The position numbers and the translations under genes were made by a program. DNA of 18,718 nucleotides from Aquimarina sp. (GTDB lineage: Bacteria > Bacteroidota > Bacteroidia > Flavobacteriales > Flavobacteriaceae): NCBI GenBank assembly GCA_002697475.1, contig NZVW01000013.1, positions 1-18,718 on the forward strand, written 5' to 3'. A model generated the notes under the pieces. That model worked only from the letters and a program-made list of their open reading frames with translations, did not search any database and was not told where the DNA came from. Of the stretch, positions 7,191-13,061 are shown in pieces (within the stretch, counting starts at the first letter, position 1; each line of letters begins with the position of its first letter).

Positions 7191-7565
7191 ATGACGGAAA
7201 AGAAGTATAATTACGATTTAGAAGATAGGTTGATTCAATTTGCCGTTGACATTATTATTGTATGTGGTAAGTTAGAAGGTAATTATGCTTCACTGCATTT
7301 GTCGAAACAATTAATTAGGTCCACAACTTCAGCTGCATTGAATTATGGAGAAGCTCAAAGTGCTGAATCATCCAGAGATTTTCTTCATAAAATGAAACTT
7401 TGCTTGAAAGAATTAAGAGAATCATTAGTCAACTTAAAAATACAAAAAGGAGCTGTACTTATAGGTGACACAGCTAAGCTTAATAGACTTTTGGAAGAAA
7501 ACAACCAATTAATCGTAATTTTTGTTGCTAGTATAAAAACTTCAAAAAATAAAAATAATTTGTAA
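7191..7565 (+). CDS. Second four-helix-bundle protein of the 23S rRNA intervening-sequence (S23/IVP) family
   Basis: A 124-residue relative of the protein at 2337-2678, sharing YDLEDRLIQFA (residues 8-18), SKQLIRSTTSAALNYGEA (38-55), SRDFLHKMKLCLKELRESL (61-79) and ENNQLIVIF (103-111). The KQLIRS and CLKELRE blocks are the clearest family marks. The two copies have diverged well beyond a recent duplication. It separates the lipoprotein gene from paaJ and is flanked by imperfect inverted repeats (7150-7184 and 7581-7623). No role in phenylacetate breakdown is expected; RNA binding or hairpin-associated mobility is inference from the rRNA intervening-sequence relatives. Confidence 0.9.
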   Translation: MTEKKYNYDLEDRLIQFAVDIIIVCGKLEGNYASLHLSKQLIRSTTSAALNYGEAQSAESSRDFLHKMKLCLKELRESLVNLKIQKGAVLIGDTAKLNRLLEENNQLIVIFVASIKTSKNKNNL

Positions 7566-7580
7566 ATGGATATTAGAAAC

Positions 7581-7623
7581 ACTTCAATATTCGGTATTCT
7601 AGTATTCAATATTCAACATTAAT
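7581..7623 (+). repeat. Right arm of the imperfect inverted repeat bracketing the second four-helix-bundle gene
   Basis: It begins ACTTCAATATTC, complementary to the end of the left arm, and contains short units of the ATTC(A/G)(A/G)TATTC type. It ends two bases before the paaJ ATG at 7625, so it forms the whole paaJ leader. Confidence 0.55.
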
Positions 7624-7624
7624 A

Positions 7625-8836
7625 ATGAAACAAGCATATATAATAGACGGAATCCGAACACCAATAGGAAGTTACCAAGGCACATTATCAGCAGTCAGAA
7701 CAGATGATTTAGCTGCATTGGTAATTGAAAAATTAGTAGCTAAAAATCCAAATATCCCAAAAGAAGCATATGAAGATGTAATTCTGGGGTGTGCTAATCA
7801 GGCGGGAGAGGATAATCGCAATGTAGCCAGAATGGCCTCTCTATTAGCAGGACTACCTTATACTGTTCCTGGTGAAACAGTGAATAGGCTTTGTAGTTCA
7901 GGCCTCTCAGCAATAATTCACGCAAATAGAGCAATTAAGGCGGGCGATGGAGATCTTTTTATCTCAGGAGGTGTAGAAAATATGACCAGAGGGCCTTACG
8001 TTATTGCTAAACCTTCTTCGGCTTTTGGAACTGATGCTAAGATGTATGACTCGAGTTTTGGATGGAGGTTTGTCAATCAGAAAATGCACGATCTATACGG
8101 TACGGATGGTATGGGTAATACAGCTGAGAATCTGGTAGAAAAATACAATATTTCCAGAGAGGATCAGGATGCATTTGCCTATTGGAGCCAGATGAAAGCG
8201 ACAAAAGCACAGGATTCAGGAAGGTTGGCTAAAGAAATCGTAACTGTAGAAATCCCTCAAAGAAAAAAGGACCCAATACTTTTTGCGAATGATGAGTTTA
8301 TCAAACCTGGTACTACAAAGGAAATTCTAGCTAAATTAAGACCTGCTTTTAAAAAGGATGGAAGTGTAACTGCAGGAAACTCATCAGGTTTAAATGATGG
8401 TGCAGCTGCAACTATTATCGCTTCTGAAGATGCCGTTAAGAAATATAACCTTAAGCCTATAGCAAGAATTGTTAGTTCAGCAGTAGTGGGTGTGGAGCCA
8501 AGAATAATGGGTATTGGGCCGGTTGAAGCGTCAAACAAAGCTTTGGAAAAGGCAGGAATCACAATGAGTGATATAGATGTCATAGAATTAAATGAAGCTT
8601 TTGCTTCACAGGCTTTAGCTTGTATCAGAGCTTGGGGTTTAAATGATAATGACCCTAGAATTAATCCTAACGGAGGTTCCATAGCAATTGGACATCCTCT
8701 GGGTGTAACGGGTACCAGAATAGCATATTCGGCAGCATTAGAGTTACAAGAGCAAAATAAGCGATATGCCTTGATCACTATGTGTGTTGGTGTAGGACAA
8801 GGATATGCTTGTGTTATTGAAAATGTTAGTAAGTAG
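7625..8836 (+). CDS. paaJ: PaaJ, 3-oxoadipyl-CoA/3-oxo-5,6-dehydrosuberyl-CoA thiolase
   Basis: A 403-residue thiolase (family length about 400) that cleaves the two beta-keto intermediates, 3-oxo-5,6-dehydrosuberyl-CoA and 3-oxoadipyl-CoA, the latter to succinyl-CoA and acetyl-CoA. The catalytic residues are C90 (VNRLCSSGLSA), H357 (GHPLGVTGTR) and C387 (MCVGVGQG), with NEAFASQALACIRAW between. SFGWRFVNQKMHDLYGTDGMG resembles the loop of the adipyl thiolase branch (PcaF/PaaJ) more than plain acetoacetyl-CoA thiolases. It starts just after the right arm of the second four-helix element. Confidence in thiolase is near certain; the precise substrate rests on the operon. Confidence 0.93.
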   Translation: MKQAYIIDGIRTPIGSYQGTLSAVRTDDLAALVIEKLVAKNPNIPKEAYEDVILGCANQAGEDNRNVARMASLLAGLPYTVPGETVNRLCSSGLSAIIHANRAIKAGDGDLFISGGVENMTRGPYVIAKPSSAFGTDAKMYDSSFGWRFVNQKMHDLYGTDGMGNTAENLVEKYNISREDQDAFAYWSQMKATKAQDSGRLAKEIVTVEIPQRKKDPILFANDEFIKPGTTKEILAKLRPAFKKDGSVTAGNSSGLNDGAAATIIASEDAVKKYNLKPIARIVSSAVVGVEPRIMGIGPVEASNKALEKAGITMSDIDVIELNEAFASQALACIRAWGLNDNDPRINPNGGSIAIGHPLGVTGTRIAYSAALELQEQNKRYALITMCVGVGQGYACVIENVSK

Positions 8837-8982
8837 GTGAGTTTTTGAGAGTTTGGCAAGTAGTATTGCTCAGTTTGGCTTATGAAGCTATAATTCTTAA
8901 AACTATTTTTTTTGTATGTCATCCTGGGGTTGTCGAAGGACTGGGTAATGCAAAAAAGAAAGGATAGACAAAATAAAACAAA
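8837..8982 (+). other. Intergenic gap paaJ-paaZ with a flavobacterial-type repeat
   Basis: This 146-base gap has no ORF. At 8917-8943 it carries a copy of the repeat type that starts TGTCATCCTG and contains TTGTCGAAGGA, which I recognise as a common intergenic repeat of Flavobacteriia. A run of eight T at about 8906-8913 precedes it but lacks a strong stem, so a terminator is not supported. I see no convincing TAnnTTTG promoter element. Confidence 0.5.
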
Positions 8983-11481
8983 ATGAAAACATTACAGAGC
9001 TATATCAACGGTAAATGGGCAGAAGGTTCAGGAGATGGAATCCTTATGCACGATGCCGTTACCGGAGAGGTCATAGGTAAATCCACTACGGATGGGCTTG
9101 ATATTCCTGAAGTTTTACAATACGGTAGAACGAAAGGAGGAGAAGTACTTCGCAAAATGACATTTCAGGAAAGGGGTAATATGCTTAAAAAACTGGCATT
9201 ATACCTTACAAAAAGGAAAGAAGATTTTTATGAATTAAGCTATCGTACCGGTGCTACAAGAATTGATAGCTGGATTGATATTGAGGGAGGTTTTGGTAAT
9301 TTATTTGCTAATGCATCTTTGCGTAAACTATTTCCTAATCAACCCTATGATGTAGAAGGAGATCCTATAGATTTATCCAGAGGAGGAAGATTTATGGCGC
9401 ATCATATTCTAGTACCTAAACGCGGAGTTGCTGTTCATATTAATGCATTTAACTTTCCGATCTGGGGTATGTTAGAAAAATGTGCGGTAAATTGGATGGC
9501 GGGCGTGCCGGCAGTGGTATTACCGGCACCTCAAACAGCATACCTAACAGAGGCTGTGGTCAGGGTAATTGTGGATTCAGGGATACTACCCGAAGGATCA
9601 CTACAATTACTGAGCGGTATGACTAAGAATATTCTGGATACTGTAGAATCTCAGGATGTAGTTACATTTACAGGATCTGCACATACAGGTAGAATTCTAA
9701 AGGCACATCCTAGATTGATAGAGGAATCAGTGCCGTTCACTATGGAGGCTGACTCTTTAAATGCTTCTGTATTAGGAGAAGACGCTGTTTCGGGTACTCC
9801 AGAGTTTGATCAGTTTATCAAAGAGGTTCGTAATGAAATGACCGTTAAATCCGGTCAGAAGTGTACTGCGATTAGAAGAATAATTGTGCCTTCGGGATTA
9901 GTAGAAGATGTTCAGATCGCTTTAGGAAAACAATTAGATAAAGTGACTATAGGAGATCCTCGATTAAAAGAGGTGCGTATGGGAGCTTTAGCCAGTAAAA
10001 AGCAAGTGGAGAGTTTTAGAAATAATGTTTCCGAAATTGCTAAAACGGCTCAGATTGTTTATGGTAGTTTGGATAAGATAGAAACCATAGGGGCAGATGC
10101 TTCAAAAGGAGCTTTTGTAAGCCCTATTTTAATGAGAGAAGATAATCCTTTACAAAATAATAGTGTTCATACTATAGAAGCTTTTGGTCCTGTTTCTACA
10201 ATCATGCCTTACAATTCCTTAGAGGAAGCTATAGAACTAACGCACAGGGGGAAAGGATCGCTCGTTTCTTCAATATTTACATACAATGATGCTATAGCTA
10301 AAGAATTTGTGGTAGGAGCTGCGTCACATCACGGTCGTATTTTGGTAGGGAATCGAGAAAATGCTCGTCAGAGCACAGGTCACGGTTCTCCATTACCGAT
10401 GCTTACACACGGTGGTCCGGGAAGAGCCGGAGGTGGTGAAGAAATGGGAGGAAAACGTGGTATTAAACATTATATGCAGCGTTGTGCTGTTCAGGGAACT
10501 CCAACAACTTTAACTGAAGTGACAGGGATTTACCAGGCGAATTCCAACTATAAAGAAGCAGAGAAACATCCATTTGCATACCACTGGGAGGATATAGAAC
10601 CAGGTATGTCTATAAAAACGCATAAGCGTACTGTAACAGATACAGATATCATCAATTTTGCCAATCTTACGTGGGATCATTTCTACGCACATACAGACAT
10701 TACATCGCTTGATGGTAGTATTTTTGAAAAGCGTACAGCCCACGGTTATTTTATTCTGGCAGCTGCAGCAGGTCTTTTTGTATATCCTAATAAAGGACCA
10801 GTAGCAGCGAATTATGGATTAGAAGAGTGTAGATTCTTAAGACCAATTTATCATAACGATACGGTTTATGTTAGATTAACCTGCAAGCAGAAGATAGACA
10901 GGGATCATAGAGGAAAAGAATTACCAAGCGGAATTGTCAAATGGTTTGTTGAGGTTTTTGATCAGGAAGATGAATTGGCTGCAATAGCAACAATCTTAAC
11001 CATGGTACAGAAAAAATCACCATTTGTGCAAATAGACAAATCTAATATCACTACATATTTGTCCAAGTTAAAAGAAGATGCTAAACCTAAATGGGGTATA
11101 ATGACTGCTCAGCATATGGTTGAACATCTGGAGAACACAGTACGAATAGGTGCGGGAGAAATTCAGGATTTTGACATTGCCACTCCTGAGGAGCATCTAG
11201 AAAAAGTTCAGGAGATGGTCTATAATCATAAACCAATGCCTAGAGGACATAAGCATCCTTTAATGAAGCAAGGTGAGCTTGAAAAACTGATTCACCCTGA
11301 TTTGGATACGGCAAAAGCAAAATTAATTGAGGCTCTGGATAATTTAGATGCTTATTTCAAAGAAAACCCTGATACGAAAACAAAAAATGCCGTATTTGGA
11401 GAACTGAATAAATTTGAATGGGATTTATTGAATGTAAAACATTTAAATCATCACTTTGAACAATTTAATTTATTGGATTAA
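8983..11481 (+). CDS. paaZ: PaaZ, oxepin-CoA hydrolase / 3-oxo-5,6-dehydrosuberyl-CoA semialdehyde dehydrogenase, with an extra C-terminal DinB-like domain
   Basis: The bifunctional ring-opening enzyme. Residues 1-520 are the aldehyde dehydrogenase, with E255 (FTMEADS) and C294 (SGQKCTAIRR), one less than the E. coli E256/C295. Residues 530-678 are the MaoC-type hydratase, with the WDHFYAHTD helix (D565, H570) and TAHGYF at 585-590. Both sites look intact. The protein runs on for about 150 residues beyond the usual 681: residues 685-832 show KPKWGIMTAQHMVEHL (701-716) and VKHLNHHFEQFNLL near the end, a pattern I recognise as DUF1569/DinB-like, with H711, H715, H820, H823 and H824 as possible metal ligands. 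Its role is unknown. The reading frame is continuous, so this is a real fusion unless the sequence holds an error. The stop lies in a perfect hairpin. Confidence 0.93.
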   Translation: MKTLQSYINGKWAEGSGDGILMHDAVTGEVIGKSTTDGLDIPEVLQYGRTKGGEVLRKMTFQERGNMLKKLALYLTKRKEDFYELSYRTGATRIDSWIDIEGGFGNLFANASLRKLFPNQPYDVEGDPIDLSRGGRFMAHHILVPKRGVAVHINAFNFPIWGMLEKCAVNWMAGVPAVVLPAPQTAYLTEAVVRVIVDSGILPEGSLQLLSGMTKNILDTVESQDVVTFTGSAHTGRILKAHPRLIEESVPFTMEADSLNASVLGEDAVSGTPEFDQFIKEVRNEMTVKSGQKCTAIRRIIVPSGLVEDVQIALGKQLDKVTIGDPRLKEVRMGALASKKQVESFRNNVSEIAKTAQIVYGSLDKIETIGADASKGAFVSPILMREDNPLQNNSVHTIEAFGPVSTIMPYNSLEEAIELTHRGKGSLVSSIFTYNDAIAKEFVVGAASHHGRILVGNRENARQSTGHGSPLPMLTHGGPGRAGGGEEMGGKRGIKHYMQRCAVQGTPTTLTEVTGIYQANSNYKEAEKHPFAYHWEDIEPGMSIKTHKRTVTDTDIINFANLTWDHFYAHTDITSLDGSIFEKRTAHGYFILAAAAGLFVYPNKGPVAANYGLEECRFLRPIYHNDTVYVRLTCKQKIDRDHRGKELPSGIVKWFVEVFDQEDELAAIATILTMVQKKSPFVQIDKSNITTYLSKLKEDAKPKWGIMTAQHMVEHLENTVRIGAGEIQDFDIATPEEHLEKVQEMVYNHKPMPRGHKHPLMKQGELEKLIHPDLDTAKAKLIEALDNLDAYFKENPDTKTKNAVFGELNKFEWDLLNVKHLNHHFEQFNLLD

Positions 11482-11490
11482 ATTGTTCAA
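11456..11490 (+). repeat. Perfect 14-base inverted repeat spanning the paaZ stop codon
   Basis: TTGAACAATTTAAT (11456-11469) and its exact reverse complement (11477-11490) surround a 7-base loop. The left arm is coding and the right arm covers the stop codon TAA (11479-11481). No T-run follows. It touches the palindrome at 11492, so two hairpins would stand side by side in the message. A 3'-end or processing signal is more likely than an intrinsic terminator. Confidence 0.75.
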
Positions 11491-11491
11491 A

Positions 11492-11513
11492 ATTCCCACG
11501 GAGGTGGGAATCT
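11492..11513 (+). repeat. Palindromic repeat, forward copy left of GIY-YIG gene 1
   Basis: Perfect 8-base arms ATTCCCAC and GTGGGAAT around the loop GGAG, followed by a CT tail. The tail points toward the GIY-YIG gene. Confidence 0.8.
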
Positions 11514-11535
11514 AAAAAGTATTTGTTCTTTTGCT

Positions 11536-11835
11536 ATGATAGTATGGAGCGTTTACATAATAACAAATAAACCTGAGGGAGTGCTTTATATTGGAGTAAC
11601 AAAGGACTTAAAAAGACGTGTTTATCAACATAAAAACAAAGTACATCCAAACACTTTTTCTGCAAGATATAATCTGGATAAATTGATTTATTTTGAAGAA
11701 TTTGAAGATAGACAAAAAGCTCATCAGAGAGAAAGAAGAATGAAAAAATGGAATAGGGATTGGAAGATTAAGTTGATAGAGGAAAAGAATCCAAATTGGG
11801 AAGATTTATATATTGAATTAAAGAATACAAATTAA
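11536..11835 (+). CDS. Small single-domain GIY-YIG nuclease family protein (copy 1)
   Basis: A 99-residue protein consisting of one GIY-YIG domain. VYI (residues 6-8) stands for GIY and YIG at 18-20 is exact; R27/R28, Y30, H32 and E66 (HQRERRMKKW) fit the family's catalytic Arg and metal-binding Glu. It ends with the subfamily tail KWNRDWKIKLIEEKNPNWEDL. There is no added DNA-binding domain, unlike UvrC or homing endonucleases. Its cellular role is unknown. It lies between paaZ and the paaF-like gene and is bracketed by palindromes. The related copy at 12716 shares the whole core. A housekeeping role in phenylacetate breakdown is unlikely; a mobile nuclease is a plausible reading. Confidence 0.93.
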   Translation: MIVWSVYIITNKPEGVLYIGVTKDLKRRVYQHKNKVHPNTFSARYNLDKLIYFEEFEDRQKAHQRERRMKKWNRDWKIKLIEEKNPNWEDLYIELKNTN

Positions 11836-11837
11836 AA

Positions 11838-11859
11838 AGTTTCCCGCCTTCGCGGGAAT
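11838..11859 (-). repeat. Palindromic repeat, reverse copy right of GIY-YIG gene 1
   Basis: Read on the minus strand it starts ATTCCCGC, has loop GAAG and second arm GCGGGAA, then ACT where other copies have TCT. The stem is 7 perfect pairs. The tail points toward the GIY-YIG gene. It ends six bases before the ATG of the paaF-like gene, so the hairpin covers that gene's ribosome-entry region. Confidence 0.8.
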
Positions 11860-11864
11860 AAAAT

Positions 11865-12617
11865 ATGACACAACCATACGTTAACATAACAACTGAAAAT
11901 GGAGTAGGAACCATAGAGTTTTTTCACCCTGCTCACAACTCTTTGCCTGGAGATATATTAGCTAAATTGGCCCAAACGATTGCCGAAGCTGGGAAAGATG
12001 ATGCTATCAAAGTACTAATTTTAAAAAGTGGAGGAGCAAGAACTTTTTGTGCAGGAGCTAGTTTTAAAGAATTGATCAATATTAATGATGCAGAAACCGG
12101 AAAAGTATTTTTCTCTGGTTTTGCTAATGTGATCAATGCCATGCGCAAGTGTCCTAAATTTATTATAGGAAGAGTACAAGGCAAGACTGTAGGAGGAGGA
12201 GTAGGTGTAGCATCCGCAACCGATTATTGTATGGCGACTAAGTTTGCAGCTATAAAATTAAGCGAGCTTAATGTTGGGATAGGCCCTTTTGTGGTAGGAC
12301 CTGCGGTAGAACGAAAAATAGGACTTTCAGCCATGTCACAGATTGCTATCGACGCTAATTCTTTTTATGAAGCAGACTGGGCAAGAGAAAAAGGATTATA
12401 TACCAAAGTTTTTGAGGATACTGAAACTCTGGATCAGGAGGTAAAGGCATTTGCTGAAAATCTTTGTAATTATAATCCTGAAGCAATGGCCGAGATGAAA
12501 AAAGCATTCTGGACAGGTACAGAGAACTGGGATGCCTTATTAGCAGAAAGAGCTGTTATTAGTGGTCGATTAGTACTTAGTGAGTTTACTAAAGAAACGT
12601 TGAAGAGGTTTAGATAA
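11865..12617 (+). CDS. PaaF-like enoyl-CoA hydratase/isomerase family protein (crotonase)
   Basis: A 250-residue crotonase in the operon position expected for PaaF (2,3-dehydroadipyl-CoA hydratase). FCAGASFKEL (residues 61-70) and GKTVGGGVGVASATD (106-120) form the CoA site and oxyanion hole. The two hydratase glutamates should lie at 114 and 134. E134 is present (KLSELNVGIG) but position 114 is Gly, and the usual PGxGGTQRL stretch is replaced by GPFVVGPAVERKIG. The catalytic mechanism is therefore unlike standard PaaF. It could be a divergent hydratase, or an isomerase using one Glu. No other hydratase gene lies in the window, so it is still the best candidate for the step. GIY-YIG elements flank it on both sides. 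Confidence 0.8.
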   Translation: MTQPYVNITTENGVGTIEFFHPAHNSLPGDILAKLAQTIAEAGKDDAIKVLILKSGGARTFCAGASFKELININDAETGKVFFSGFANVINAMRKCPKFIIGRVQGKTVGGGVGVASATDYCMATKFAAIKLSELNVGIGPFVVGPAVERKIGLSAMSQIAIDANSFYEADWAREKGLYTKVFEDTETLDQEVKAFAENLCNYNPEAMAEMKKAFWTGTENWDALLAERAVISGRLVLSEFTKETLKRFR

Positions 12618-12639
12618 ATTCCTGCGAAGGCAGGAATCT
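12618..12639 (+). repeat. Palindromic repeat, forward copy left of GIY-YIG gene 2
   Basis: Perfect 8-base arms ATTCCTGC and GCAGGAAT around the loop GAAG, with the CT tail pointing toward the GIY-YIG gene. It starts directly after the stop codon of the preceding gene. Confidence 0.85.
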
Positions 12640-12715
12640 CTACGTTCTACTTAACATTTTTTAGGGAATGTAAACGTTTATTAAGGAAAACAATAAGTTC
12701 TAAAAAATTAGAAAA

Positions 12716-13057
12716 ATGAAAAGTTGGTACGTATATATTATGGCAAATAAATCCAATACTGTTATTTACATAGGATGTACCGATGATATTGAGGCCAGAG
12801 TTTTAGAACATAAGCATAAAGTTTATAAAAACTCATTTACTGCTAAGTATTATTGTAATAAGCTAGTTTATTTTGAAGAGTTTCATAATGGTTTGGAAGC
12901 TTCTAAAAGAGAAAAGCAGATGAAGAAATGGAAGAGAGCTTGGAAAAATGACTTAATTGAAGATATGAATCCATCTTGGATGGATATATCATTAAATTGG
13001 TCTTATAATATTAATACAGTTTATAAAACAAAAAGATTCCTGCCTACGCAGGAATAG
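12716..13057 (+). CDS. Small single-domain GIY-YIG nuclease family protein (copy 2), C-terminus running into a palindrome
   Basis: A 113-residue protein related to the one at 11536. VYI (6-8), YIG (18-20), R28, H32 and E66 (ASKREKQMKKW) are at identical positions, and KWKRAWKNDLIEDMNPSWMD closes the shared core at about residue 90. The last 20 or so residues have no counterpart in copy 1. Residues 107-113 and the stop codon are encoded by the reverse palindrome at 13034-13055, so the C-terminus appears to have been extended by loss of an earlier stop or by the palindrome landing there. The catalytic core looks intact. It lies between the paaF-like gene and paaY with no obvious metabolic role. 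Confidence 0.93.
   Translation: MKSWYVYIMANKSNTVIYIGCTDDIEARVLEHKHKVYKNSFTAKYYCNKLVYFEEFHNGLEASKREKQMKKWKRAWKNDLIEDMNPSWMDISLNWSYNINTVYKTKRFLPTQE
13034..13055 (-). repeat. Palindromic repeat, reverse copy at the 3' end of GIY-YIG gene 2
   Basis: Perfect 8-base arms ATTCCTGC and GCAGGAAT; on the minus strand the loop is GTAG and the CT tail points into the GIY-YIG gene. It overlaps the last codons and supplies the T of the stop codon. It ends six bases before the paaY ATG. Confidence 0.85.
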
Positions 13058-13061
13058 AAAT

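Larger units (their letters stand above)
11492..11859 (+). mobile_element. Candidate mini-element 1: GIY-YIG gene bracketed by inward-facing palindromes
   Basis: A 368-base unit made of a forward 22-base palindrome (11492-11513), the GIY-YIG gene (11536-11835) and a reverse-oriented palindrome (11838-11859). It fits exactly between paaZ and the paaF-like gene. No target-site duplication could be identified with certainty. The layout resembles REP-bracketed RAYT genes, but the nuclease family is different. That the unit moves is inference, supported by a second unit of identical layout at 12618-13055. Confidence 0.5.
12618..13055 (+). mobile_element. Candidate mini-element 2: GIY-YIG gene bracketed by inward-facing palindromes
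   Basis: A 438-base unit with a forward palindrome (12618-12639), a 76-base leader, the GIY-YIG gene (12716-13057) and a reverse palindrome (13034-13055). Its order and orientation are those of the unit at 11492-11859. It starts at the base after the paaF-like stop and ends six bases before the paaY ATG. The leader (12640-12715) holds the 10-base palindrome TAAACGTTTA (12671-12680) and a weak 6-base hairpin just before the ATG; I see nothing else in it. Confidence 0.5.

Noticed and set aside
8906..8913. T-run after paaJ as an intrinsic terminator
   Set aside because: No stable GC-containing stem directly precedes the T-run; the downstream repeat is a different structure.
8257..8922. 221-codon open frame on the minus strand
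   Set aside because: It lies antisense to paaJ, whose catalytic residues are all present; its translation shows no recognisable domain and reflects the codon bias of the opposite strand.
12671..12680. TAAACGTTTA palindrome as an operator
   Set aside because: A 10-base AT-rich palindrome is expected by chance in a window of this size and composition, and no second copy was noticed.
999..13055. Palindromes as a CRISPR array
   Set aside because: The copies are separated by hundreds to thousands of bases, occur in both orientations and have no regular spacers or cas genes.
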